From: Bacteroides sp. | GTDB taxonomy: Bacteria > Bacteroidota > Bacteroidia > Bacteroidales > Bacteroidaceae | DNA length: 64,000 nt | Direction: 5' to 3' | Assembly: GCA_022648295.1 (NCBI GenBank) | Contig: JALCME010000011.1 | Coordinates: 62,001-126,000 of the forward strand | In this document: piece by piece, positions 24,008-33,244 of the stretch | Layout of the letters: each line of letters opens with the position of its first letter | Position numbering within the stretch: the first letter of the stretch is position 1 | Notes under the pieces: generated by a model | What the model saw: only the letters and a program-made list of their open reading frames with translations | Databases searched by the model: none | What the model was told of the DNA's origin: nothing | Translations under genes and position numbers: made by a program

Positions 24008-26440
24008 ATGAAAGTAATAAAATTCGGCGGAACGTCCGTAGGTTCCGCGAAAAGCCTTTTGAACGTTAAGAGAATTATAGATGCAGTGAAAGAACCGGTT
24101 ATTGTGGTGGTGTCCGCTTTAGGGGGCATTACAGATAAGCTGATTAATACGTCGAAAATGGCCGCAACCGGTGACTCTGCTTACGAAAATGAGTTTCGCG
24201 AAATAGTATACCGTCATGTGGAAATGATAAAGGAAGTGATTCCCGCCGGTGAAAGACAACTGGAATTGCAAAAGCAGACCGGCGAATTACTGAACCAACT
24301 CAAAGATATTTTTCAAGGTATTTATTTAATTAAAGACTTGTCTCCTAAGACTTCCGATGCGATTATGAGTTACGGAGAACGTTTGTCCTCCATTATCGTT
24401 GCCGAGCTGACCGGAGCGGTGTTGCTTGATTCCCGTGAATTTATCAAAACGGAGAATAAGCACGCCAAGCATGTGCTGGATACCAGTCTGACGAATGAGC
24501 TGATTAAGAAGGTCTTCTGCAAGATGCCCAAGCTGTCGTTAGTTCCCGGATTTATTGCAACAGACAAAACGACGGGTGATGTGACCAACCTCGGACGGGG
24601 TGGTTCGGACTATACCGCAGCAATTATTGCAGCAGCGCTTGATGCCGATGTGCTCGAGATATGGACCGATGTGGATGGTTTTATGACGGCTGATCCCCGT
24701 GTCATTCAGGGAGCGTATACCATTAATGAACTGAGCTATGTGGAAGCAACCGAACTTTGTAACTTCGGTGCGAAGGTGGTATATCCGCCTACCATTTATC
24801 CGGTATGCCATAAGAATATTCCCATTCTGATTAAGAACACCTTTAATCCGGAAGCTTCCGGTACGGTGATCAAGCAGAATGTATCCAATCCGTTGTGTAA
24901 AGCGATTAAAGGAATTTCGTCCATCAACGATACCAGCCTGATTACCGTGCAAGGTTTGGGTATGGTCGGAGTGATCGGGGTGAATTACCGTATATTCAAG
25001 GTTTTGGCGAAGAGTGGCATCAGTGTATTCCTGGTTTCACAAGCTTCTTCTGAAAACTCCACTTCCATTGGAGTGCGTAATGCCGATGCTGATCTGGCGT
25101 GTGAAGTTTTGAACGAGGAGTTCATCAAGGAGATTGAGATGGGTGAGATTTCACCGATACAAGCCGAGAAGGATTTGGCGACGGTAGCTATTGTGGGAGA
25201 GAATATGAAGCATACTCCCGGTATTGCCGGAAAACTGTTCGGTACGTTGGGGCGGAATGGTGTCAATGTGATAGCTTGTGCACAAGGAGCTTCGGAAACC
25301 AATATTTCGTTCGTTGTGGATTCCAGGTCGCTTCGCAAATCGTTGAATGTCATCCACGATTCATTCTTCCTGTCGGAATATCAGGTGCTTAATCTCTTTG
25401 TTTGCGGTGTCGGTACGGTGGGCGGTAGTCTGCTGGAACAGATACGCTGCCAGCAGGAAAAGCTGATGTTGGAAAATGGATTGAAGTTACGCATTGTCGG
25501 AATAGCTGATGCTACTAAAGCGATGTTCAACAGAGAAGGACTTGACCTGTCGAACTATCGGGAAGAGCTTGAACGGAAGGGGGAAAACAGTTCTTTGGAT
25601 ACACTCCGTGATGAGATTATAGGAATGAATATTTTCAATTCTGTCTTTGTGGACTGTACCGCCAGTCCCGGTGTGGCTTCGCTCTATAAAGATCTTTTGG
25701 AGCATAATGTCTCTGTTGTTGCCGCCAATAAGATTGCCGCTTCTTCGGAGTATGAAAACTACCATGAGCTAAAGCAGATAGCCCGTCAGCGCGGAGTGAA
25801 ATATCTGTTCGAAACCAATGTCGGAGCGGGATTGCCTATTATCAAGACGATTAATGACCTGATCCATAGCGGTGATAAGATTTTGAAGATAGAAGCGGTG
25901 TTGAGCGGAACACTGAACTACATATTTAATAAGCTGAGTGCGGAAGTTCCATTTAGCCGGACGATCAGGATGGCGCAGGAGGAACGTTACTCCGAACCTG
26001 ACCCACGTATTGACCTGAGTGGGAAAGATGTCATTCGCAAGTTGGTGATTTTGGCACGTGAAGCCGGTTACCGCATAGAACAGTCGGATGTGGAGAAACA
26101 CCTGTTTATTCCCGATGATTTCTTTGAAGGATCATTGGATGATTTCTGGAAACGGGTGCCCGGTTTGGATGCCGATTTTGAAGCCCAACGTAAAATATTA
26201 GAAGGTAAGAACAAACATTGGCGGTTTGTTGCTCGTTTAGAAGATGGGAAAGCTTCTGTTGGTTTGACGGAAGTGGGTAATGATCATCCGTTCTATAATC
26301 TGGAAGGTAGTAACAATATCATCTTGTTGACTACGGAGCGGTACAGAGAGTATCCAATGTTGATTCAGGGATATGGAGCCGGTGCAGGGGTTACGGCTGC
26401 GGGTGTCTTTGCCGACATCATGAGCATAGCCAACGTTTAG
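24008..26440 (+). CDS. thrA: bifunctional aspartokinase / homoserine dehydrogenase
   Basis: The enzyme phosphorylates aspartate and later reduces aspartate semialdehyde to homoserine, heading the threonine and methionine branch. Starting at ATG 24008 (MKVIKFGGTSVGSAK) gives 810 residues, the normal ThrA length; the frame open from 23960 is not needed. The kinase domain shows KFGGTSVGS and a YGERLSS segment. Two ACT regions lie near residues 310-455 (VQGLGMVGVIG, VAIVGENMKHTPGIAG). The dehydrogenase domain starts LFVCGVGTVGGSLLEQI near residue 465 and contains ETNVGAGLPIIKTIND and the family signature GTLNYIFNKLS. It is followed at once by the homoserine-kinase-like gene. Confidence 0.96.
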   Translation: MKVIKFGGTSVGSAKSLLNVKRIIDAVKEPVIVVVSALGGITDKLINTSKMAATGDSAYENEFREIVYRHVEMIKEVIPAGERQLELQKQTGELLNQLKDIFQGIYLIKDLSPKTSDAIMSYGERLSSIIVAELTGAVLLDSREFIKTENKHAKHVLDTSLTNELIKKVFCKMPKLSLVPGFIATDKTTGDVTNLGRGGSDYTAAIIAAALDADVLEIWTDVDGFMTADPRVIQGAYTINELSYVEATELCNFGAKVVYPPTIYPVCHKNIPILIKNTFNPEASGTVIKQNVSNPLCKAIKGISSINDTSLITVQGLGMVGVIGVNYRIFKVLAKSGISVFLVSQASSENSTSIGVRNADADLACEVLNEEFIKEIEMGEISPIQAEKDLATVAIVGENMKHTPGIAGKLFGTLGRNGVNVIACAQGASETNISFVVDSRSLRKSLNVIHDSFFLSEYQVLNLFVCGVGTVGGSLLEQIRCQQEKLMLENGLKLRIVGIADATKAMFNREGLDLSNYREELERKGENSSLDTLRDEIIGMNIFNSVFVDCTASPGVASLYKDLLEHNVSVVAANKIAASSEYENYHELKQIARQRGVKYLFETNVGAGLPIIKTINDLIHSGDKILKIEAVLSGTLNYIFNKLSAEVPFSRTIRMAQEERYSEPDPRIDLSGKDVIRKLVILAREAGYRIEQSDVEKHLFIPDDFFEGSLDDFWKRVPGLDADFEAQRKILEGKNKHWRFVARLEDGKASVGLTEVGNDHPFYNLEGSNNIILLTTERYREYPMLIQGYGAGAGVTAAGVFADIMSIANV

Positions 26441-26472
26441 TGTTTTCAGGTTGTACTAAAAAGAGGGAAATT

Positions 26473-27723
26473 ATGAAACATATTATTATTTTAGGTGACG
26501 GTATGGCGGACTGGCCGGTGAAGGCTTTGGGCGGTAAAACACTGCTGCAATATGCCAAAACACCGTACATGGACATGCTGGCGCGTATGGGTCGGGTAGG
26601 ACGTTTGATGACGGTACCCGAAGGATTCCATCCCGGTAGTGAAGTGGCGAACATGTCCGTCATGGGATATGACTTGCCTAAGGTTTATGAAGGTCGTGGT
26701 GCATTGGAAGCCGCCAGTATCGGGGTGGACCTGAAGTCGGGTGAGATGGCGATGCGCTGTAACCTTATTTGTATTGAAAATGATTTGATCAAGAACCATT
26801 CCGCCGGACATATTACGACTGAAGAAGCGGATGTGTTGATTAACTATCTGCAAGAGCAATTGGGCAATGAGCGGGTACGCTTTTATACCGGTGTTCAATA
26901 CCGTCATTTGCTGGTGATTAAAGGAGGGGATAAGCGGATTGATTGCACTCCTCCGCACGATGTTCCTTTAAAACCGTTTCGTCCGTTGTTGGTCAGGCCG
27001 ATGGCGGGAGCGGAACAGATTACCGTACCCGATGGTGGGGCGGAACTGACTCCGCAACAAACGGCCGATTTAATCAACGACCTGATTCTGCGTTCGCAGA
27101 CGTTGTTGGAGAATCATCCGCTAAACCTAAAGCGGAAGGCTGAAGGTAAAGATCCGGCGAACAGCATCTGGCCGTGGAGTCCGGGTTACCGACCGAACAT
27201 GGAGCAACTGTCCGATAAATTCCCGCAAGTGAAAAAAGGTGCAGTGATTTCCGCCGTGGATCTGATTCGTGGTATTGGTTACTATGCCGGTCTGCGTCGT
27301 CTGATGGTGGAAGGTGCTACCGGTTTGTACGATACGAACTATGAGAATAAAGTAGCTGCTGCTTTGGAAGCCCTGAAAACGGACGATTTTGTTTATCTTC
27401 ATATTGAAGCCAGCGATGAAGCCGGACATGAGGGTAATGTGGATTTGAAATTACTGACTATTGAGAATCTGGATCGTAGGGCGGTTGGTCCTATTTATGA
27501 AGCGGTGAAGGACTGGGACGAACCGGTCGCTATTGCCGTGCTTCCCGATCATCCTACTCCGTGCGAACTTCGTACGCATACGGCCGATCCTATTCCTTTC
27601 CTCATCTGGTATCCCGGCATTGAAGCCGATGACGTGCAGACATACGATGAAGTGGCTGCGTGTGAAGGCAGTTACGGAATCCTGAAGAACGACGAATTTA
27701 TCAACGAATTTATGAGACACTAA
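26473..27723 (+). CDS. phosphoglycerate-mutase-like protein, proposed homoserine kinase
   Basis: A 416-residue member of the alkaline-phosphatase superfamily, cofactor-independent phosphoglycerate mutase type (the group described as proposed homoserine kinase). Metal-site and nucleophile motifs are IILGDGMADWP and GSEVANMSVMGYD; later motifs include HIEASDEAGHEG and LPDHPTPC. No GHMP-type thrB is present between thrA and thrC, and this gene takes its place. So it most likely supplies O-phosphohomoserine to ThrC. The ATG at 26473 is chosen because it begins the conserved MKHIIILGDG; it lies 32 bp after the thrA stop. Confidence 0.88.
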   Translation: MKHIIILGDGMADWPVKALGGKTLLQYAKTPYMDMLARMGRVGRLMTVPEGFHPGSEVANMSVMGYDLPKVYEGRGALEAASIGVDLKSGEMAMRCNLICIENDLIKNHSAGHITTEEADVLINYLQEQLGNERVRFYTGVQYRHLLVIKGGDKRIDCTPPHDVPLKPFRPLLVRPMAGAEQITVPDGGAELTPQQTADLINDLILRSQTLLENHPLNLKRKAEGKDPANSIWPWSPGYRPNMEQLSDKFPQVKKGAVISAVDLIRGIGYYAGLRRLMVEGATGLYDTNYENKVAAALEALKTDDFVYLHIEASDEAGHEGNVDLKLLTIENLDRRAVGPIYEAVKDWDEPVAIAVLPDHPTPCELRTHTADPIPFLIWYPGIEADDVQTYDEVAACEGSYGILKNDEFINEFMRH

Positions 27724-27754
27724 ATAAGGCTGTTGAAAGAAAAATCCTAAAAAT

Positions 27755-29056
27755 ATGAACTACTACAGTACAAATAAGCAAGCTCCTGAAGCTACGTTGG
27801 AAGAAGCGGTGGTCAAAGGACTTGCCGCTGATAAGGGGCTTTTCATGCCCCGTACCATCAAACCCCTTCCACAGGAGTTTTATGACCGGATTGAAACGTT
27901 ATCTTTTCAGGAAATAGCCTACCGGGTGGCGGACGCTTTCTTTGGGGAAGATGTTCCTGCCGAAACTTTGAAGCAAATTGTTTACGATACGTTGAGTTTC
28001 GATGTTCCGTTGGTTCCGGTGGATCCTTCTATCTATTCTTTAGAGCTTTTTCACGGACCGACGCTTGCTTTCAAAGATGTAGGCGGAAGATTTATGGCGC
28101 GTCTTCTGGGATATTTCATTAAGAAAGAAGGTAAGAAACAGGTCAATGTGCTGGTGGCTACTTCGGGTGATACGGGTAGTGCCGTAGCCAATGGTTTTCT
28201 TGGGGTGGAAGGTATTCATGTGTATGTGCTTTACCCCAAAGGAAAGGTGAGCGAGATACAGGAAAAGCAGTTCACTACGCTGGGGCGGAACATCACCGCG
28301 CTTGAGGTGGATGGAACATTCGACGACTGTCAGGCTTTGGTAAAAGCTGCTTTCATGGATAAGGAACTGAATGTGCACATGCAGCTGACCAGTGCCAACT
28401 CCATCAATGTAGCCCGCTTCCTGCCGCAGGCGTTTTACTATTTCTATGCTTATGCCCAGTTGAAACGTGCCGGTAAAGCTGACAATATGGTGGTTTGTGT
28501 GCCTAGTGGTAATTTCGGGAATATCACAGCCGGACTTTTTGGTAAGCGGATGGGATTGCCGATCCGTCGCTTTATAGCAGCCAATAACCGGAATGATATT
28601 TTCTATCAATATTTAAAGACCGGAGTGTATTCCCCCCGCTCTTCTGTTGCTACCATTGCCAATGCAATGGATGTGGGTGATCCAAGCAATTTTGCCCGTG
28701 TGCTTGATTTGTACGGAGGAAGTCATGATGCCATTGCCGCTGAGATTAGCGGAACAACTTATACCAACGAACAGATAGCCGAAACTATGCGGGAGACTTG
28801 GCAATCGTGCCATTATCTGCTTGATCCGCACGGTGCTTGCGGTTATCGTGCCCTGAAAGAAGGATTGAAAGCCGGTGAAGTCGGAGTCTTTTTGGAAACG
28901 GCACATCCTGCAAAATTCCGTGATACCGTAGAAGAGATCATTGGCGAGACGGTGGAAATTCCTGCCAAGTTGAAAGCTTTCATGCAAGGGGAGAAGCAGA
29001 GTCTGTCTATGAGCAAAGATTTCGCAGACTTTAAACGCTATCTGCTGACTGTGTAA
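27755..29056 (+). CDS. thrC: threonine synthase
   Basis: A PLP enzyme converting O-phosphohomoserine to threonine. The 433-residue length is normal. The N-terminal motif is YYSTNKQAPEATLEEAVVKG; the PLP-binding lysine is Lys107 in LAFKDVGGRF; the phosphate-binding region is VATSGDTGSA; and SGNFGNITAG follows. It is the last gene of the thr operon, 31 bp after the homoserine-kinase-like gene, and is followed by a hairpin. Confidence 0.96.
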   Translation: MNYYSTNKQAPEATLEEAVVKGLAADKGLFMPRTIKPLPQEFYDRIETLSFQEIAYRVADAFFGEDVPAETLKQIVYDTLSFDVPLVPVDPSIYSLELFHGPTLAFKDVGGRFMARLLGYFIKKEGKKQVNVLVATSGDTGSAVANGFLGVEGIHVYVLYPKGKVSEIQEKQFTTLGRNITALEVDGTFDDCQALVKAAFMDKELNVHMQLTSANSINVARFLPQAFYYFYAYAQLKRAGKADNMVVCVPSGNFGNITAGLFGKRMGLPIRRFIAANNRNDIFYQYLKTGVYSPRSSVATIANAMDVGDPSNFARVLDLYGGSHDAIAAEISGTTYTNEQIAETMRETWQSCHYLLDPHGACGYRALKEGLKAGEVGVFLETAHPAKFRDTVEEIIGETVEIPAKLKAFMQGEKQSLSMSKDFADFKRYLLTV

Positions 29057-29086
29057 ACGCTATCCGGATTATTTATATACAAAGCC

Positions 29087-29122
29087 TTTTGTAGTAGTAT
29101 ACGCATCTGCGTTTCTACAAAA
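29087..29122 (+). terminator. hairpin after thrC
   Basis: Outer arms TTTTGTAG and CTACAAAA enclose a second stem ACGCA/TGCGT. It lies 30 bp after the thrC stop. No long T-run follows, so termination efficiency is uncertain. Confidence 0.5.
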
Positions 29123-29272
29123 TGTGTAAATGCAATTAGGTTTTTGTTCGCTTTAGCTTGAAGTAAACTTTTTATTTCTTTTGATAGGAAAGGGCTGTTC
29201 GGAAGAGCGGTCCTTTTTCTTATTAGTAGTCCTTAATAAACAAAACGAGATAAGGAAGACGTGAGTTTGGGT

Positions 29273-29905
29273 TTACAGTGGGTAGTTGATGAAAACCAAA
29301 TATTCCCCTTGTGCATGAATGGTGAATTCGTTGCCGGTGCATTCGTTTAAGGTACCTTGCCACCAGTTGGTGAAATCACTGAGCGGATAAACCAGACCGT
29401 TACCTTGCACGCCCGTAGCGCCGAAGTTGATTATTGAAATAGGTTGATGGGGGTGACTTGGGAAAGTTGTTGTGTTGCGGCAGGGGATAAATATCCCGTA
29501 ATCGGTCAGCATACGGACTGTAGCACCTGATCTCATGTATTCCATTAATAGACTGATGTTCCCCAACGTATGATCTTCCCGCTTGCCTGTTGCTCCTACA
29601 ATCAATATATTTTGTTTGCTCTGCTCGAGTAAGAAGTTAACTGATTTGGTTTGGTCATTGGTTTCCTGATCATCCATCCGGTGCAGAATGGAATTGAAGC
29701 GTTGACGGTTCTCTATGGAAAGGGAATCCCCGTCTCCAATAATTGCATCCGGTATATGTCCCCGGTTGATGTATGCATCCGCACCACCGTCACAACAAAC
29801 GACATAGGGTGCATTTGCTAATGTTTGTAGAGGTAATGGATGGGATGGATATTCTCCGTTAGCCAGAATTACAGCATCAGTGCGGGGTATTATTTCAGTC
29901 GTCAT
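29273..29905 (-). CDS. thiamine pyrophosphokinase
   Basis: The enzyme converts thiamine plus ATP to thiamine diphosphate. From ATG 29905 (MTTEIIPRTDAVILANGEYP) the protein has 210 residues, the family norm; the longer frame to 30031 would run through the pnuT coding region. Motifs are YVVCCDGGADAYINRG, IIGDGDSLS, the Asp-rich DDQETNDQTKS, and LIVGATGKREDHTLGN. It overlaps the end of pnuT by 11 bp, so translation is probably coupled. The TPP riboswitch upstream of the operon supports the assignment. Confidence 0.93.
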   Translation of the reverse strand: MTTEIIPRTDAVILANGEYPSHPLPLQTLANAPYVVCCDGGADAYINRGHIPDAIIGDGDSLSIENRQRFNSILHRMDDQETNDQTKSVNFLLEQSKQNILIVGATGKREDHTLGNISLLMEYMRSGATVRMLTDYGIFIPCRNTTTFPSHPHQPISIINFGATGVQGNGLVYPLSDFTNWWQGTLNECTGNEFTIHAQGEYLVFINYPL

Positions 29906-30656
29906 AATTTTTAAGTAGCATAAGTTTCTTCCATTTGAAGTAGCCAAAGATAGCGATAATTGTGTAAAGCGCGTACAATCCGGCAGTGAAATCCAATCCT
30001 TTGTAAATGTACAGTCCCGTACTGACGGCATCCACAGCTATCCATGCCCACCATTGTTCAAGGTACTTCCGTGCCAGCATCCACATACCGATAATGCTCA
30101 TGGCTGTGGTGAAAGAGTCGAGCCAGGGGACGGTGCTGTCCGTGAAACGGATCAATATCCATGCAATGCCTATTAATGCTCCAATGAATATCAGGATCAG
30201 TGGAAAGAGATAGCGTAGCGGCATCCGGCTGATCGGGAGTTCGCTTCCTTTCCGCGAATTGTCGTTGGCTTCCTGCTCATTTATAATCTGCGTTTCTTTC
30301 TTTTTGGCAAACTCTGTTTCTTTATTATTCCCTTCTTCAGAATGTTCGTTGTGCTTTAATTCAACTTTTCTTTTCTGATATTCTCTTATTCCTGACGCGT
30401 CTTTTTCGTACTTCCTTTTCTTGAAAAGTCCTTTCAATGAATTGCCGTATTGCCACATCATCCAACCGTAGACAGCAGCAAACAGATAGTAGACATTAAT
30501 TCCAAAATCGGCATAAAGTCCCGCGTCGTAGTAGACCACCAGATAAATAGCGGGCATGATGATGCCCGCTATCCATAGGTAGATACTTGCCCGGTATTCC
30601 AGCCAAAGGTAGATGAGTCCGATGATGGTACCGATTATTTCAAGTGTTTGTTCCAT
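29895..30656 (-). CDS. pnuT: PnuC-family thiamine transporter (PnuT)
   Basis: A 253-residue inner-membrane protein of the PnuC family. It starts MEQTLEIIGTIIGLIYLWLE and has seven or so membrane helices; the family motif region is ARKYLEQWWAWIAVDAVSTG with LYIYKGL. Its place between a thiamine-type TonB receptor and thiamine pyrophosphokinase, under a TPP riboswitch, points to thiamine rather than nicotinamide riboside. The central loop (residues ~75-130) is unusually long and highly charged (KKRKYEKDASGIREYQKRKV, ELKHNEHSEEGNNKETEFAK). Phosphorylation by the downstream kinase would trap imported thiamine. Confidence 0.9.
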   Translation of the reverse strand: MEQTLEIIGTIIGLIYLWLEYRASIYLWIAGIIMPAIYLVVYYDAGLYADFGINVYYLFAAVYGWMMWQYGNSLKGLFKKRKYEKDASGIREYQKRKVELKHNEHSEEGNNKETEFAKKKETQIINEQEANDNSRKGSELPISRMPLRYLFPLILIFIGALIGIAWILIRFTDSTVPWLDSFTTAMSIIGMWMLARKYLEQWWAWIAVDAVSTGLYIYKGLDFTAGLYALYTIIAIFGYFKWKKLMLLKNYDD

Positions 30657-30658
30657 AA

Positions 30659-32968
30659 CTAAAAGTTGAACGAGATATGACCCAGCACATTTGTGCCTGC
30701 CTGTGCGGCATATCCCGCATAATTGTACCGGATTTTCTTTCCACCATCAATATAATATCCGCTACCGGCGAATCCATTATTCTCATATTTCTCGTTAAAG
30801 AGATTATAAATGGTAAAGCCTACTGTAGCTGATTTTATACGGGGAAGTTCGAAAGTATAAGCTACATTGAGGTTACTTACAAAATAAGCATCCAATGTCT
30901 GATCTTCCTGCTTGGCATTAGTTAGGTATTGTTTGCTGACATATTGTGATTGCAGAGCCGCTTCAAAGCCTTTGTAAGTATAAGCAAAACGATTATTGAA
31001 AATGAAATCCGGCGAGAAAGCGATAGGCGTATCACCGTGAGTTATTTTAAGAGCTTCGGTACCTGCTTCTTCATTTTTATAAAGTGTTTCGGTGAAGTCC
31101 TTTATTCGGTTGCGGCTCAATGTGGCATTGACATCCCATTGAAAGCCATGAGGTAGCTTGACACCTGCCATTAGTTCGGCACCCATACGGTAACTATCCG
31201 GTATATTGTCTGCCATCGGTTCACCGATTTCATTTAGTTCTCCGGTAGGTACCAATTGGTCTTTATAATCCATATAATATAGATTGACTCCTGCATTGAA
31301 CCATTGGTTGGCAAAAGTATAGCCTAATTCATAGTCAAGAAGTCGCTCTGCTTTAGGGTGGATATTTAATTTTCCATCCGTATAGTTATTCCGGGTGGGT
31401 TCTTTGTGAGCTACACCAAATGAACCGTATAAGCGGTGATTACGGTTGATCTGCCAGGATAGTCCGGCTTTAGGATTGAAGAAACTGAAATGTTCATCAA
31501 TATTCAACTGCTGCAAGGTTCCGGTAGCTGCATTCCATTTGTCATTCAATCCATTGATCTTATATACAATGTGGCGGTACTGCAGATCTGCATAAGCGCT
31601 GAGCCCTCCAACTAGCTTATAATTGGCTTTCAGATAAATGTTTCCGTCGTTTTTAGTACCGGTATTGCGGTAGTAATCCTTATCAGGGTCCAGCTCTCCG
31701 ATATAATTTTTCACCCACAATATTTTACCAAAGTGATCGCCGTCGTACCGGTTTAATCCCCCGCCTAAAGAAGCAGCCAGATGTTCGCCGTTATAGTTGA
31801 AAGAAAAGATGCCTCCGCCAAACCAATTGTCCATTGCTTTTTTACGGACTAAATCACTCTTTGTAACTGTATTGCCATCCAACTCATACGGGACAAGCTC
31901 ATATTCTACAAGATCCCGTTTTCCTTTATATTCCTGATAGTAACCATCTCCTTTCGTGTAATGTACCCCGATGTTCAGGTTCCAAGCCGGGGTGAAACTG
32001 TGGTTGAACAAGAGTTGATAATGATTTTGGATATAATTATCCGTTTGGTCCTTGTAGTAGTGGATGTTTCCGCCTGCTTTGACCAGATCACTGATGTTTT
32101 GAAAATCGTAATCTATGCTGTATTCACTTTGCGGGTGTACCACACCATTTTTATCGGTGACGTACATGTAGCCACAAGAGTTGAAACGTCTGCCAAAAAG
32201 TTTCATTTGGTCTTTGCTGGCATAGTTCCATGCATGGTAAGTGCGCTCCTTGCCACCAAAAGTGATGAGCTTGATTGAGGTGTTATCAGCATAATACCCT
32301 GCCTGTACATAATAAGAATTTAAATCAACCTTAGCGCGGTCAATGTAACCCTCCGTTCCAATATTGGATAATCGGGCATCAAATGCCCAATGCTTGTTCA
32401 TTAGTCCGGTACCGACTTTCACCGTTTCCTTGTGGGTATTGAACGATCCGTATGACCCATCCACTTCGGCGTAAGGTTTCAGCGAAAAGTCACTGGTCTG
32501 CATATTGATGCTTGCTCCAAATGCACCAGCTCCACTTGCAGATGTTCCTACACCCCGTTGTATTTGCATGTCTTTGACAGAGGAAGCAAAATCGGGCATG
32601 TTTACCCAATAGACATTATGACTTTCGGCGTCATTTAGTGGTATACCATTGGTGGTGACATTGATGCGCGTGCCGTCTGTCCCACGTATACGGATGCTGG
32701 TATAACCAATACCTGCTCCGGCATCACTGGTGGTAACAGCGGATGGAGTCATACTAATTAAATAGGGTAAATCCTGACCAAAATTTTGCTTTTGGAGTTG
32801 CTTTTTATTGAGGTTGGTAAATGCCACCGGGGTATTGGTTGTAGCCCGTGTGGAGATAATTTGCACTTCTTGCAGATTGACGATCTGCAAGCTATCCTTC
32901 TCATGCGTCTGTGCACAGACACTCAGCGCTGCCATTAACAGGCATGCCGTTGTTGCATGTTTTTTCAT
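30659..32968 (-). CDS. TonB-dependent receptor for thiamine
   Basis: A 769-residue outer-membrane receptor. The signal peptide is MKKHATTACLLMAALSVCAQ. The plug spans residues ~45-165 (PYLISMTPSAVTTSDAG, SIRIRGTDGTRINVTTNGIP, MQIQRGVGTSASGAGAFGAS). The remaining barrel ends GTNVLGHISFNF with a terminal Phe. It is the first gene of the riboswitch-controlled operon, with 2 bp to pnuT. It likely imports thiamine or a derivative across the outer membrane. No CarboxypepD-like domain or SusD partner. Confidence 0.9.
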   Translation of the reverse strand: MKKHATTACLLMAALSVCAQTHEKDSLQIVNLQEVQIISTRATTNTPVAFTNLNKKQLQKQNFGQDLPYLISMTPSAVTTSDAGAGIGYTSIRIRGTDGTRINVTTNGIPLNDAESHNVYWVNMPDFASSVKDMQIQRGVGTSASGAGAFGASINMQTSDFSLKPYAEVDGSYGSFNTHKETVKVGTGLMNKHWAFDARLSNIGTEGYIDRAKVDLNSYYVQAGYYADNTSIKLITFGGKERTYHAWNYASKDQMKLFGRRFNSCGYMYVTDKNGVVHPQSEYSIDYDFQNISDLVKAGGNIHYYKDQTDNYIQNHYQLLFNHSFTPAWNLNIGVHYTKGDGYYQEYKGKRDLVEYELVPYELDGNTVTKSDLVRKKAMDNWFGGGIFSFNYNGEHLAASLGGGLNRYDGDHFGKILWVKNYIGELDPDKDYYRNTGTKNDGNIYLKANYKLVGGLSAYADLQYRHIVYKINGLNDKWNAATGTLQQLNIDEHFSFFNPKAGLSWQINRNHRLYGSFGVAHKEPTRNNYTDGKLNIHPKAERLLDYELGYTFANQWFNAGVNLYYMDYKDQLVPTGELNEIGEPMADNIPDSYRMGAELMAGVKLPHGFQWDVNATLSRNRIKDFTETLYKNEEAGTEALKITHGDTPIAFSPDFIFNNRFAYTYKGFEAALQSQYVSKQYLTNAKQEDQTLDAYFVSNLNVAYTFELPRIKSATVGFTIYNLFNEKYENNGFAGSGYYIDGGKKIRYNYAGYAAQAGTNVLGHISFNF

Positions 32969-33020
32969 TTTAATTTTAACTATTAAAGATTAATACAGAA
33001 AAGGGGAACTTTTCTTCTTT

Positions 33021-33093
33021 TTCCTACGCCGGTACTATCCGGATCAGGTCAATGGGTATGATCTCAGCCCGTTGTTTTAGGGCACCCCTTTAG
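33021..33093 (-). promoter_or_regulatory. TPP riboswitch (THI element)
   Basis: On the minus strand the conserved parts appear in order: GGGGTGCCC, GGGCTGAGATCATACCC, GACCTGATCCGGATAGTACC and GGCGTAGGAAA. This is a clear match to the thiamine pyrophosphate riboswitch. It precedes the TonB receptor-pnuT-kinase operon by ~50 nt and would repress it when TPP is abundant. Confidence 0.95.
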
Positions 33094-33105
33094 TTGAAAT
33101 CGGGA

Positions 33106-33113
33106 CAAATGTA
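33106..33113 (-). promoter_or_regulatory. -7 box (TACATTTG) for the thiamine operon
   Basis: The minus strand reads TACATTTG, with a TTG about 20 bp further upstream (CAA at 33134-33136 on plus). Transcription would start just before the riboswitch. Confidence 0.6.
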
Positions 33114-33165
33114 GAGCTTATGATCAAAATATGCAAGCTTTTTGTTGATAATCCATCAAAATGAT

Positions 33166-33173
33166 TAGTTTTG
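33166..33173 (+). promoter_or_regulatory. -7 box (TAGTTTTG) for mscS
   Basis: TAGTTTTG lies 72 bp upstream of the mscS start, with TTG at 33145-33147 near the -33 position. It is divergent from the thiamine operon promoter. Confidence 0.45.
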
Positions 33174-33244
33174 CAAATCAATGATCTTTTACTTTTGGTT
33201 CGCGATTGGTCTTGTGTTTGTGTTAATAATTAAACTAAATTTAT

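Noticed and set aside
29905..30031. N-terminal extension of thiamine pyrophosphokinase
   Set aside because: The extra 42 residues are translated from the pnuT coding region in another frame and are not part of the family; ATG 29905 fits.
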